In this document: piece by piece, positions 1 to 8,633 of the stretch
Numbering within the stretch: the stretch's first letter is position 1
How the letters are laid out: each line of letters opens with the position of its first letter
From: Anaerolineae bacterium UTCFX2
Lineage (GTDB): Bacteria; Chloroflexota; Anaerolineae; Anaerolineales; UBA4823
Reading direction: 5' to 3'
Length of the DNA: 63,695 nt
NCBI GenBank assembly: GCA_002050125.1
Contig: MWTA01000085.1
Span: forward strand, 1-63,695
Translations under genes and position numbers: made by a program
The notes under the pieces: generated by a model
The model's input: the letters and a program-made list of their open reading frames with translations, nothing else
Databases searched by the model: none
What the model was told of the DNA's origin: nothing

Positions 1-677
1 CTCTTAAAGAGTGGTTTCAAACCGAATTCCAGCTTCCAGCCGTGATTGCCAACGACACCAACGCGGCTGCCTGGGGTGAATACCGCCGCGGTATCGGTCG
101 AGGGACGCGCTACTTCTTTTATACCAACATCGGCACGGGCATCGGCGGCGGGATTATCATCGACGGCAGCCTGTACGACGGGCAGGGTTTTGGGGCTGGC
201 GAGTTCGGGCAGACGTTTGTCCCGGACTGGACCGCTGCCCGACCGGGCGTCGAAGAGCGGCTGGAAAACCTGTGTTCGGGACTGTCGATCGAAAAGCGGC
301 TGCGCACGCCGGGCTACGTTCCGGGCGCGTCCGCGCTGATGAAGCTGTGCGATGGTGATCTAACGCGCATCGACTGCCGCTTGCTCCACCAGGCGGCGAT
401 CCAAGGAGACCCCTTTGCGCGCCAGGAAATCGAGCGGGTGGGCTGGACGATTGGGATTGCGCTCTCGAACGTGCTCAGCCTGGTCAGCTCGGAGCGGATT
501 GCCCTCGGGGGAGGCGTCTCGAACATGGGCGAGCTGCTGCTGGGGGCGATTCGGCGCTCGACCAAAGAGCATGAATTTGTCAACAGCGTGGGGCGCTACG
601 AGATTTTTCCTTGCGAGCTGAAGGGATCGATCGTGCTGGTGGGGGCGATCCTGCTGGCGGCAGAGAAAGTTTTATAA
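1..677 (+). CDS. ROK family sugar kinase/regulator, C-terminal part (5' end outside window)
   Basis: Open from the window edge in the frame that ends with TAA at 675-677, so the N-terminal phosphate-loop half is missing. The visible part has the ROK core: ANDTNAAAWGE, the sugar/ATP loop TNIGTGIGGG and a GEFGQ segment. In typical ROK kinases this last motif is GE(I/L)GH and is followed by a CxCGxxGCxE zinc motif. Here His is replaced by Gln and no such cysteine cluster follows, so the structural zinc appears to be lost. No DNA-binding part can be judged. It lies just upstream of HAD and PfkB genes on the same strand, but a terminator-like hairpin follows it. Role in hexose or N-acyl sugar phosphorylation is inferred from family only. 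Confidence 0.85.
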   Translation, partial: LKEWFQTEFQLPAVIANDTNAAAWGEYRRGIGRGTRYFFYTNIGTGIGGGIIIDGSLYDGQGFGAGEFGQTFVPDWTAARPGVEERLENLCSGLSIEKRLRTPGYVPGASALMKLCDGDLTRIDCRLLHQAAIQGDPFARQEIERVGWTIGIALSNVLSLVSSERIALGGGVSNMGELLLGAIRRSTKEHEFVNSVGRYEIFPCELKGSIVLVGAILLAAEKVL

Positions 678-685
678 TCCATCCG

Positions 686-732
686 CGCCCATCCGTCCGT
701 CTGAAGCGTTTTGATGGACGGGGGCGTTTTAA
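686..732 (+). terminator. Rho-independent terminator after the ROK gene
   Basis: Arms CGCCC plus CCGTCC (686-698) pair with GGACGG plus GGGCG (716-726), with a 2-nt bulge (AT) and a 17-nt loop. TTTTAAT follows from 727. It lies 9 nt after the ROK stop codon, so the downstream HAD gene probably has its own promoter. Confidence 0.55.
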
Positions 733-762
733 TCTCTTATAAGTGAAGGGCGTTAAAGCAGC

Positions 763-1608
763 ATGCAAAGTTCCAGTCGTTTTTTACCCGGTTCGCAAAT
801 CGAAATTATCCGCCCCGAGACCCAGGGCGGCGCCATCCGGCACGCCTTGTTTGATTTCGACGGGACGATCTCCCTGATCCGCGAAGGCTGGCAGGGGATC
901 ATGATCCCGATGATGGTCGAAATCTTGCTCGGCACGCCGAACCACGAAGCGCTGGCGGAGGTGGAAAGGGTCGTGAAGGAATACGTCGCGCGCCTGACCG
1001 GCAAACAAACCATTTATCAGATGATCCAGTTGAGCGAGGAGATCGTGCGCCGCGGCGGAACCCCCCTCGCGCCGGCTTATTATAAAGACCTGTATCACGA
1101 ACGGCTCTCGGACCACATCCGAAACCGGATCGCAGACTTGAAGTCCGGTCGGGCACAGCCCGAGGATCTGAGCGTGCCGGGGAGCATCCGCTGGCTTGAC
1201 GTGATGAAAAAGCACGGTGTGATGTGCTATCTGGCTTCCGGCACCGATCAGCAGTTTGTGGACGAGGAAGCGGCGCTGCTCGGTCTGACGGATTATTTCG
1301 AGGGAATCTATGGGGCGCAGGAGGATTACGTCAATTTCTCCAAGAAAATGGTGATCGATCGGATCATCCAGGCGTATCAATTGCACGGCAGCAATTTCGT
1401 GGCTTTTGGAGACGGCTATGTCGAGATCGAGGACACCAAATCGGTCGAGGGAATTGCGGTCGGGGTGGCTTCCGACGAGAAGAACCGCTGCGGTGTGGAC
1501 GAATGGAAACGCAGCCGGTTGATCAGCGCCGGGGCGGATCTCATCATTCCGGATTTCCGGGAAATCAGCCGGCTTGAAAATTACCTTTTTCCAAACCATA
1601 GGGTGTGA
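763..1608 (+). CDS. HAD-superfamily phosphatase
   Basis: 281 residues. HAD motif I is DFDGT with the nucleophile Asp at about residue 31. Motif II is in LASGT, and the C-terminal metal motif is FGDGYVEIED. An alpha-helical cap of about 90 residues sits between motifs I and II (type C1). HAD enzymes of this kind dephosphorylate sugar phosphates or phosphoglycolate; the substrate cannot be read from sequence. The next gene starts one base after this stop and a PfkB kinase follows, which indicates an operon handling a phosphorylated sugar. The ribosome-binding site is weak, so the start is the least certain point. Confidence 0.82.
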   Translation: MQSSSRFLPGSQIEIIRPETQGGAIRHALFDFDGTISLIREGWQGIMIPMMVEILLGTPNHEALAEVERVVKEYVARLTGKQTIYQMIQLSEEIVRRGGTPLAPAYYKDLYHERLSDHIRNRIADLKSGRAQPEDLSVPGSIRWLDVMKKHGVMCYLASGTDQQFVDEEAALLGLTDYFEGIYGAQEDYVNFSKKMVIDRIIQAYQLHGSNFVAFGDGYVEIEDTKSVEGIAVGVASDEKNRCGVDEWKRSRLISAGADLIIPDFREISRLENYLFPNHRV

Positions 1609-1609
1609 A

Positions 1610-2587
1610 ATGCCTTATCCACAGTTTGACCGCACAAAGTTGATCTTGAAGCCGCTGCGCGAACGGCAGAATGACCTGAAACGCGAGGTGATGATTTACC
1701 CCGATTCTCCCTACGAGCGCGTGCCGCAGCCCGACCTGGACGTCCTGGCGGAGCGGATTGTCGCCGCCCGGCAGCGCAACGCGCCGGTCATCGTGATGAT
1801 GGGCGCGCACGTGTTGCGCCGCGGAAATTCGCCGCTTTTGATCGATTTGATGCAGCGCGGCTTGGTCACACACATCGCGATGAACGGCGCAGTGGCGGTC
1901 CACGATTTCGAGTTTGCCCTGATCGGCGAGACCACCGAGAGCGTCGCCAGGTATATCTCCGAGGGTCAATTCGGTTTGTGGCAGGAGACCGGGCAGATCA
2001 ACGATGCGATGGCGGCGGCTTACCGCGATGGGATCGGGATGGGCGAGGCGATCGGCAGGATGATCCACACGGGCGATTTTCCATACAAAGAGACCTCGAT
2101 CCTGGCGCAGGCTTACCGGCTGCAGGTCCCGATCACGATCCACGTCTGCATTGGGCAGGACATCATCCACGAACACCCCAACCTGGACGGCGCAGCGATC
2201 GGAGCCAGCTCGTACACCGATTTTCTGGTGTTTGCCGAAGCGGTTCGACACCTCGAGAACGGCGTGCTGCTCAGCATTGGGACGGCGGTGATGGGTCCGG
2301 AGGTCTATCTCAAAGCGCTGGCAATGGCGCGCAACCTCGCCCGCCAGCAAGGTCAGACCATCGCCCATTTCACAACCGCGGTGTTCGACCTGCACGACCT
2401 GGGGCCGGATTACCGGCTGGAGGCGCCGCGCGGGACAGCCGCCTACTATTACCGTCCCTACAAGACCATCCTGGTGCGCACCGTCCAGGACGGCGGCGAA
2501 AGCTTTTATATTCAGGGCGATCACGGCTTGACGGTGCCCAACCTGTATCATCGAGTGATCGAGCAGTCTGGCGCGCCTGAACGATAA
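1610..2587 (+). CDS. Conserved protein with deoxyhypusine-synthase-like motifs, function unknown
   Basis: 325 residues from ATG 1610, one base after the preceding stop and preceded by AGGGTG. An in-frame ATG at 1574 lies inside the HAD gene and is less likely. The segment GAHVLRRGNSPLLIDLM (residues 65-81), followed by ThrHisIleAlaMetAsnGlyAla and ValHisAspPheGlu (88-101), resembles the NAD-binding Rossmann part of deoxyhypusine synthases. The catalytic lysine segment of true DHS is not visible at the C terminus, and bacteria of this type are not expected to make hypusine. Placement between a HAD phosphatase and an HldE-like kinase suggests a role in sugar or heptose metabolism. The function is not assigned. 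Confidence 0.55.
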   Translation: MPYPQFDRTKLILKPLRERQNDLKREVMIYPDSPYERVPQPDLDVLAERIVAARQRNAPVIVMMGAHVLRRGNSPLLIDLMQRGLVTHIAMNGAVAVHDFEFALIGETTESVARYISEGQFGLWQETGQINDAMAAAYRDGIGMGEAIGRMIHTGDFPYKETSILAQAYRLQVPITIHVCIGQDIIHEHPNLDGAAIGASSYTDFLVFAEAVRHLENGVLLSIGTAVMGPEVYLKALAMARNLARQQGQTIAHFTTAVFDLHDLGPDYRLEAPRGTAAYYYRPYKTILVRTVQDGGESFYIQGDHGLTVPNLYHRVIEQSGAPER

Positions 2588-2595
2588 TAACGACA

Positions 2596-3636
2596 ATGAT
2601 AAAAAAACAGCGCTTAGAAGAAATCCTTGACAGGTTGAGCGAGCTTCGCGTTCTGGTTTTTGGGGACTATTTTCTCGATTACTATCTGACGCTGGATCGC
2701 AGCTTGAGCGAGATCTCGCTCGAGACCGGCTTGGAAGCCTACCAGGTGGTAGAGACGCGCAAATATCCGGGCACCGCCGGGGTGGTGGCTGCCAACCTGC
2801 GCTCGCTGGGCGCCGACGTGCTGGCGCTGGGTCTGGGCGGCGACGACGGCAACGGGTATGATCTGCGCCAGAAGCTGATCGAGGCGGGGGTAGATGTGCG
2901 CGGTTACCTGCAAGCGCCAGGGTTCGCGACCCCCACCTACCATAAGCCCATGATGCGCGAGCCTGACGGGTCGCAGCATGAACTGAACCGCATGGATGTC
3001 AAGCCGCGCCGTCCGCTCGAGCCGGAGCTGGAAGACCGGTTGATCGAGGCGATGCGCTGGCTTCTGCCAGAAGCCCACGGGATGCTGGTGGTGGATCAGG
3101 CGCGCAGCCTGAACTGCGGGACGGTCACCGACCGGCTGCGCGCCGAGATCGAACGGCAGGCGGCGCAAAACCCCGACAAGGTCATCCAGGCGGATTCGCG
3201 CGAATTCCTGGGGCGTTTCGGATCGGTGATCTTGAAGGCGAACCTCGGCGAAGCTATGCGCGCCGCCGGGTTGAGCAATTCTGCGGATGAATATGCGGTG
3301 GACCGCGCCGAACGCTGCGGGCGGAGCCTGTGCGAACGCGCCGGGCGTCCGGTTGTGATCACCCTGGGCAGCGAGGGCATCTATCTGGTAGAGCGCCCTG
3401 GGCAGGCGGGCATTTTGATCCCTGCCATACCCGTGTCGGGACCGATCGATATCGTCGGCGCGGGCGACAGCGTCAACGCCGCGGTGGGAGCTGCGTTGTG
3501 CGCCGGAGCGACCCTGGCAGAAGCCGGCTTCCTGGGCAACCTGGTAGCTTCAATTGTGATCCAGCAGATCGGCGTCACCGGGACAGCCAGCCCCGCCCAG
3601 GTGCTGGCGCAGTTTCAAGCGCATTTTTCGGATTAA
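2596..3636 (+). CDS. PfkB-family carbohydrate kinase, HldE/RfaE kinase-domain-like
   Basis: 346 residues, starting 8 nt after the previous stop. The N-terminal GDYFLDYYL matches the GDxxLDxY start of the RfaE/HldE kinase domain. RKYPGTAGVVAANLRSLGA is the substrate-binding lid region, and GAGDSVNAAVGAA (about residues 288-300) carries the catalytic Asp and anion hole of the PfkB signature. Members phosphorylate a sugar or sugar phosphate with ATP. There is no fused nucleotidyltransferase domain, unlike bifunctional HldE. With the HAD phosphatase upstream it could form a kinase/phosphatase pair as in ADP-heptose synthesis, but a simple ketose kinase is equally possible. Confidence 0.8.
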   Translation: MIKKQRLEEILDRLSELRVLVFGDYFLDYYLTLDRSLSEISLETGLEAYQVVETRKYPGTAGVVAANLRSLGADVLALGLGGDDGNGYDLRQKLIEAGVDVRGYLQAPGFATPTYHKPMMREPDGSQHELNRMDVKPRRPLEPELEDRLIEAMRWLLPEAHGMLVVDQARSLNCGTVTDRLRAEIERQAAQNPDKVIQADSREFLGRFGSVILKANLGEAMRAAGLSNSADEYAVDRAERCGRSLCERAGRPVVITLGSEGIYLVERPGQAGILIPAIPVSGPIDIVGAGDSVNAAVGAALCAGATLAEAGFLGNLVASIVIQQIGVTGTASPAQVLAQFQAHFSD

Positions 3637-3662
3637 TCGAATCTGGTCCGCGCTTGCCGCGG

Positions 3663-4667
3663 TCACTCGCGCCGCTTGAAGGCGGAGTCGAATGCCTGTT
3701 CGGAAGGGGGGAAGTTATTCCGCTGGACCATCGCCAGGGCGTCCTGCGCGCCCCATTCGCGATCCATGCCGTTGTCCTCCCATTCGATCGAGAGCGGTCC
3801 CTGGTAGCCGATGCGATTTAAGGTGCGCATGACCTGCTCCCAATCCACCTCCCCATGGCCCGGCGAGACGAAATCCCAACCCCGGCGCGGGTCTCCAAAA
3901 TTCAGATGCGAAGCCAGGATCGAGTTGAAGCCGTCCAGGTTGCGGCGGGTGTCTTTGACGTGCATGTGGAAGATGCGCTCGGGGGAGTTCTCCAGAAACT
4001 TGACCGGGTCGACAAACTGGTGGATCAGATGGCTGGGATCAAAATTGACGCCAAACGCGGGGTGGTGGTTTACGGCTTGCAGCGCCCGATGCATGGTGTG
4101 GATGTCGTAGGCGATCTCGGTCGGATGGACTTCGAGCGCAAATTTCACCCCCAGGTCGGCAAACACGTCGAAGATGGGGAGGAAGCGCTCGGCAAAATCC
4201 TGGTAGCCGGCGGCGATCATGTCATCCGGGGTGGGGGGCCAGAAATAGAGCTTGCGCCAAATGCTGCTGCCAGTAAACGCCGTGACGACCGGGACATCCA
4301 TAAGAACCGCGGCGCGCGCGGCGTTTTTCATGTGCTCGGCGGCGCGTTGTTGGACGCTTTCTGTTTTGCCGTCGCCCCAGACGCTCGCCGGCAGGATGGC
4401 TTTGTGGCGCTCATCCTGAATGTCGTCACAGATGCACTGACCGACGCTGTGGTTCGAGATGGCGTAGCACTTCAAATCGTAGCGGGCAAGCAGATCTTTT
4501 TTCTCACGCGCATAGCTGTCTTTGGAGAGGCAGGCTTCGACATCGAAATGGTCTCCGCCGCTGCCCAGTTCCACCCCTGCGTAGCCCCATGCCTGGAGCT
4601 TTTGAGCCAGAACCTCCAGGGGAAGATCCCCCCACTGACCGGTGGTTAAGATGATGGGTCGAGTCAT
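3663..4667 (-). CDS. Sugar phosphate isomerase/epimerase (AP-endonuclease-2 TIM barrel)
   Basis: 334 residues with the xylose-isomerase-like TIM-barrel pattern. Candidate metal ligands lie on successive strands: FALEVHPTEI, NFDPSHL, FHMHVKD and LSIEWED. The family isomerises or epimerises sugars and inositols, usually with Mn or another divalent metal; the specific substrate is unknown. It is the last gene of the minus-strand run of six catabolic genes and follows the ROK kinase gene by 43 nt. It is longer than the paralogous isomerase at 5717-6631 and clearly different from it, so the two probably act on different intermediates. Confidence 0.82.
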   Translation of the reverse strand: MTRPIILTTGQWGDLPLEVLAQKLQAWGYAGVELGSGGDHFDVEACLSKDSYAREKKDLLARYDLKCYAISNHSVGQCICDDIQDERHKAILPASVWGDGKTESVQQRAAEHMKNAARAAVLMDVPVVTAFTGSSIWRKLYFWPPTPDDMIAAGYQDFAERFLPIFDVFADLGVKFALEVHPTEIAYDIHTMHRALQAVNHHPAFGVNFDPSHLIHQFVDPVKFLENSPERIFHMHVKDTRRNLDGFNSILASHLNFGDPRRGWDFVSPGHGEVDWEQVMRTLNRIGYQGPLSIEWEDNGMDREWGAQDALAMVQRNNFPPSEQAFDSAFKRRE

Positions 4668-4710
4668 TGTGTTTTCCTGTTGGATATCCTGCCGCGGCGG
4701 GATGAGGGAG

Positions 4711-5682
4711 TCATTTCGCTAATTTTTGCGCCGCCCAGGCTGCCACGCCAAGGATTCCCGCGTTAGCGCCCAGGCTGGCGATGACGACCTCGACTTGATC
4801 GGCGGGCATCATAAAAACCTGCAAACGAATCCTGCGCCGGATCGGGTTTAGCAGCAAGTCTCCCGCGCCAGCCACGCCGCCCGCCAGAATCACTTTGCGG
4901 GGTCCTACGGTCACCAGGATGTTGCTGACCGCAACCCCGAGGTAATCTCCGACCAATTCGTAAATTTCATTGGCGACCGGGTCGCCCTGCCGGGCGGCTT
5001 GCCAGATCAGCTCCGGGGTAATGTTGTTGAGGTCCGCTCCCGCCAGGCTGCCCAGCGAGGTGGTGCGCCCTTGCAAGACCGCCCGCACGCCCAGCGCGGC
5101 GATGGCGGGTCCGCTAACCAGGGATTCGAGGCAGCCGCGCCCGCCGCAGCCGCACTGCGGGCCGTTCGGGTCGATGCATTGGTGTCCCAACTCGCCGCCC
5201 GTCCCCCCGATGCCAAGGTGCAGCCGCCCCTCGATGACCAGACCCCCGCCGATGCCCGTGCCCAGCGTAAAACAGGCGATGGTATCCACGCCTTTGCCCG
5301 CGCCGAACTTCCATTCGCCGTAGGTGATCGCGCGCGCATCGTTGAGGAGCGCGGCCGGCAGTCCGGTCTTCGCTTCGAGGGTGCGGCGCAGCGCCACGTT
5401 GCGCCAGTTGCCCGGCAGGTTGGGCAGGAAAAGGACCAGCCCCTGGTCGAGATCGAGCACGCCCGGGACGCCGACGCCCACGCCGCCGATGTCCGCAGTC
5501 GAAAAACCGCCCTCCTGGATGGTCTCCAGGATCTGGTCGGCGATGCGCCCCATCACCGCTTCGTGTCCGAGGCGCCCCAGGGTCGGGGTAACGCTGGCAT
5601 GGACGACCTCCCCGGCGGACAGGTCAACAATGCCCGTTTTGATGTTGGTGCCGCCCATGTCGATGCCGATGAAGTGTTTCAT
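4711..5682 (-). CDS. ROK family glucokinase-like sugar kinase
   Basis: 323 residues, full length for the family. The N-terminal phosphate loop is GIDMGGTNIKTG, the sugar-contact segment is LLNDARAITYGEW, the second loop is TLGTGIGGG, and GELGHQ is followed by the zinc motif CGCGGRGCLE. There is no N-terminal helix-turn-helix, so this is a kinase and not a NagC/XylR repressor. It probably phosphorylates glucose or a related hexose at C6 using ATP, in the cytoplasm. It sits between two TIM-barrel isomerase genes in the minus-strand sugar operon. Unlike the ROK fragment at the window start, the zinc site is intact. Confidence 0.88.
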   Translation of the reverse strand: MKHFIGIDMGGTNIKTGIVDLSAGEVVHASVTPTLGRLGHEAVMGRIADQILETIQEGGFSTADIGGVGVGVPGVLDLDQGLVLFLPNLPGNWRNVALRRTLEAKTGLPAALLNDARAITYGEWKFGAGKGVDTIACFTLGTGIGGGLVIEGRLHLGIGGTGGELGHQCIDPNGPQCGCGGRGCLESLVSGPAIAALGVRAVLQGRTTSLGSLAGADLNNITPELIWQAARQGDPVANEIYELVGDYLGVAVSNILVTVGPRKVILAGGVAGAGDLLLNPIRRRIRLQVFMMPADQVEVVIASLGANAGILGVAAWAAQKLAK

Positions 5683-5716
5683 TCAGAACCTGCCTTCGCC
5701 GGGGAGGGAATTTGAA

Positions 5717-6631
5717 TTATTTGATGTACGGGCGCAGGACGTCGCGCGAGAGCAGGAAGCCGCGCAAGACCAGATCCTCGGTCTTCTCAAATGCCCGATC
5801 TTCATGCTCGATGCTGATGACGTAATTGTAGCCGGCGCGGTAGAGAGCGCTGATAAAGCGGTCCCAGCGGATCTCGCCCAAGCCAGGCAGGCGCGGCACC
5901 TGCCAGCCCATGCCCTGCGCAAGGGCGCCGTTCTGATAAAAGCCCTCGCGGTCGATTTCCAAATCCTTGGCGTGGACGTGGAAGATTTTGCTCGCAAAAT
6001 CGCACACTACCCGCTCGTAGTCGATCATTTGCAGAACCAGGTGGGAAGGATCCAGGTTCAACCCAAAGTTGTCGTCGGGGATGATCTCCCACATCTTTTT
6101 CCAGATAGCGGGCGTGCTGGCGAGGTTGTTGCCGCCGGGCCATTCGTCCCAAGAGAAGATCATCGGGCAGTTCTCGATCGCGATCTTCACCTGGTGTTCG
6201 GCGGCAAATTTCACGATGGGCGGCCAGACGCGGGCGTATTCTTCGAGATTGGCTGGCACGGTCTTGTTCTTGTCCTTGCCGACGAAGGTGCCGACGACCG
6301 GAACTTCTAAAAGCTCGGCTGCCACGATCACCTGCTTGAGGTGGTCGATGACGTGCTGGCGGTGTTCCGGGTCTGGGTGGAGCGGGTTGGGGTAATAGCC
6401 CAGGGAGGAGATTTCGAGACCCTTATCGCGGACCATCGAGCGGATGTTCGCAGCCTGGGTCTTATCCAGGCTGGCGACGTCGATGTGTGTCACACCGGCG
6501 TAGCGGCGGCTGGCTTTTTCGAACGGCCAGCAGGCGATTTCGATCGTCTCGAAGCCGTTTCCCGCAGCCCAATCGGCAATCTGTTCCAACGACCACTGTG
6601 GAAGAGCGGCGGTGAATATGCCAAGTTTCAT
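5717..6631 (-). CDS. Sugar phosphate isomerase/epimerase (TIM barrel)
   Basis: 304 residues of the xylose-isomerase-like TIM-barrel family. It begins MKLGIFTAALPQWSLEQIADWAA, typical of the first strand and helix. Metal-site candidates are IAIENCPM, LNLDPSHLV, FHVHAKDLE and ISIEHEDR. A strong GGAGGG site precedes ATG 6631. The gene lies 34 nt upstream of the ROK kinase gene and 47 nt downstream of a Gfo/Idh/MocA dehydrogenase gene. Dehydrogenase plus TIM-barrel isomerase is a recurrent pairing in inositol and unusual-sugar catabolism, so conversion of a keto-sugar is likely. The exact substrate is unknown. Confidence 0.83.
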   Translation of the reverse strand: MKLGIFTAALPQWSLEQIADWAAGNGFETIEIACWPFEKASRRYAGVTHIDVASLDKTQAANIRSMVRDKGLEISSLGYYPNPLHPDPEHRQHVIDHLKQVIVAAELLEVPVVGTFVGKDKNKTVPANLEEYARVWPPIVKFAAEHQVKIAIENCPMIFSWDEWPGGNNLASTPAIWKKMWEIIPDDNFGLNLDPSHLVLQMIDYERVVCDFASKIFHVHAKDLEIDREGFYQNGALAQGMGWQVPRLPGLGEIRWDRFISALYRAGYNYVISIEHEDRAFEKTEDLVLRGFLLSRDVLRPYIK

Positions 6632-6678
6632 TTTTTTTCCCTCCAGAAAATTATTGGTTTAAATTTGATGCAGGTAGT

Positions 6679-7848
6679 TCACTTTCCAACTTCGCACCAA
6701 CGGCTTTCTTTAGCCGATTTTTCGATTGCCTCACAAAGCAGCATCTCATAGTGCCCATCCGCAAAGGTCGGGAAGTCGGTTTTGGCGGAAAAGTCGCCAG
6801 CCCGCAGATAGCGATAGACCGAACCGATCAACTGCTTGAACGTGTCTGGAAAACCTTCCTGGTGACCGCCGGGATAGCCGATGACCTGGCGCACTTCGGG
6901 ATCGACCAGCGAAGGGTCTTTCATCAGGACGCTGTTTGGCTCGTCGCGGTGACCGATCCAAAGGTCGTTGGGGTGCTCCGAATCCCAGGAAACGGAGGAT
7001 TTGGCGCCGTCGATCTCGAAATAGAGGCGGTTTTTGCGCCCGGCGCAAACCTGAGCGACGGTAACCACGCCGCGGACGTTGTTCTCGTAGTGCAGCAAGA
7101 TCGTCGCATAATCCTCGGTGAAGATCGGCTGGTCGACGTAATCTTCCGGTTTGAGGATTTTTCCAGAATATGTATCCACCGGTTTGGTGGGTTTTTTGCG
7201 GGTTGGCAGGAAGGTCTTGAAATCGGCGAAAACGCTTTCGATGCGCAGCCCGGTGATGAACGTCATCAGATCGAGCCAGTGCGAGCCGATGTCGGCGACC
7301 GCCCGCAGCGTCCCGCCCTCTTCGGGGACCAGGCGCCAGTTCCAATCGGTTTCGTAGAGCAGCCAATCTTGCAGGTAGGACCCTTGCAGGATGAACAAAT
7401 CGCCCAGTTCGCCTTTCTGGACCATCTGGCGGGCTTGTTGAACCAGAGGGTAGAAGCGCAAGTTGAAATTGATCGCGTTCACGCGCCCGGTTTGGGCAGC
7501 CAGCCTGACCAACTCCGCCGATTCGGCGCTGGTCATGGCGAGCGGTTTCTCGCAGACCACGTGCTTGCCAGCCAGCAGCGCCGCCCGGGCGTGCTCGAAG
7601 TGGAACTGGTTGGGGGTAGCCAGGTGAACGGCGGTGATGGCTGGGTCGGCAAGCATGGCCTCGTAGGATGGATAGGCGGTCTCAATGCCCAGCTCGGCGG
7701 CTTTTTTTTGCGCCTGTTCGTAAGTTGATTCGACCAACCCGGTCACGCGGATGTTGTTGCGGCGCAACCCTTCAAGGTGGGCGGGGCCGATAAAACCCGT
7801 ACCGGCGATGCCGACGCGGATCTCCTGGTTCTCGCTATGCGTTCCCAT
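6679..7848 (-). CDS. Gfo/Idh/MocA family NAD(P)-dependent oxidoreductase
   Basis: 389 residues. The Rossmann fingerprint is [16 protein letters not shown] near residue 13. The family EKPLA motif lies in [17 protein letters not shown], and the C-terminal beta domain has [13 protein letters not shown], whose Asp and His are the usual catalytic positions. The start codon is preceded by GAGGAGG. Enzymes of this family oxidise or reduce sugars and cyclitols with NAD(P). It lies 11 nt after deoC on the same strand, so the two are probably co-transcribed. A second, divergent family member is at 8634-9734. Confidence 0.88.
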   Translation of the reverse strand: MGTHSENQEIRVGIAGTGFIGPAHLEGLRRNNIRVTGLVESTYEQAQKKAAELGIETAYPSYEAMLADPAITAVHLATPNQFHFEHARAALLAGKHVVCEKPLAMTSAESAELVRLAAQTGRVNAINFNLRFYPLVQQARQMVQKGELGDLFILQGSYLQDWLLYETDWNWRLVPEEGGTLRAVADIGSHWLDLMTFITGLRIESVFADFKTFLPTRKKPTKPVDTYSGKILKPEDYVDQPIFTEDYATILLHYENNVRGVVTVAQVCAGRKNRLYFEIDGAKSSVSWDSEHPNDLWIGHRDEPNSVLMKDPSLVDPEVRQVIGYPGGHQEGFPDTFKQLIGSVYRYLRAGDFSAKTDFPTFADGHYEMLLCEAIEKSAKESRWCEVGK

Positions 7849-7859
7849 GCTTTACCTCC

Positions 7860-8561
7860 TCAGGGATGCAGTTTTTTGAAATCATCTAACATGGTCGCGG
7901 TGGTGGTTGCGCCGGAGCGCGTGACGCCCGCGTCGATCATATCCAATAGCGCCGGGAGGGTGCGCACGCCGCCCGCGCATTTGACCTGGATGTGCGGACT
8001 GACGGTGCGGCGCATAAGTCTCACGTCCTCCAGCGTTGCACCGGAAGGGGCATAACCGGTGGAGGTTTTTACGAAGTCCGCCCCGGCTTCTTCGACGAGC
8101 TGGCAGGCTTTGACCTTCTGCTCGTCCGTGAGGTAGGCGTTTTCCAGGATTACCTTGATCAGGATCCCCTGCGGTTTTGCGACCGCAACCACCGCGCGAA
8201 TGTCTTCACGCACATAATCGTATTTTCCCGAGCGCAGCGCTCCGATGTTCATGACCATATCCAGCTCTTCGGCGCCGTTGGCGATTGCGTCCTGGGCTTC
8301 GTAGACTTTGACGGCGGTTGTAGAACTACCGTGCGGAAAGCCCACCACCGCGCCGACCGCAACCCCCGACCCCTTCAGGATTCCCACGCACAGCGGCACA
8401 TCCGCCGGTTTGGCGCACACCGAAGCCACCTGATATTTCTTGGCAAGCTCACAACCCGCGATCACCTCTGCTTCGGTCATCTCGGGTTTCAAGAGCGAGT
8501 GATCGATGACTTTGGCGAGCTGTTCATAGGTGATTGTTTTGCTGTTCAATTGCGTTGTCAT
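7860..8561 (-). CDS. deoC: Deoxyribose-phosphate aldolase
   Basis: 233 residues, the usual bacterial DeoC size. Visible family segments are IDHSLLKPEMT at the N terminus, VASVCAKPADVPLC, VVGFPHGSS, KVILENAYLTDEQ, and the Schiff-base region GADFVKTSTGYAPSGAT, where the Lys binds the substrate carbonyl. It splits 2-deoxyribose 5-phosphate into glyceraldehyde 3-phosphate and acetaldehyde. It is embedded between two sugar dehydrogenases and not in a nucleoside-salvage cluster, so it may act on an aldol product of the local pathway. The ribosome-binding site is poorly placed (GGAGG about 15 nt upstream). Confidence 0.93.
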   Translation of the reverse strand: MTTQLNSKTITYEQLAKVIDHSLLKPEMTEAEVIAGCELAKKYQVASVCAKPADVPLCVGILKGSGVAVGAVVGFPHGSSTTAVKVYEAQDAIANGAEELDMVMNIGALRSGKYDYVREDIRAVVAVAKPQGILIKVILENAYLTDEQKVKACQLVEEAGADFVKTSTGYAPSGATLEDVRLMRRTVSPHIQVKCAGGVRTLPALLDMIDAGVTRSGATTTATMLDDFKKLHP

Positions 8562-8633
8562 TTTGATCGTCTTTTGCCTCCATGAAGGTTTGCGATAGAT
8601 GTTGTATGCTGCGTGTGTAGCGCCGGATCCTAT

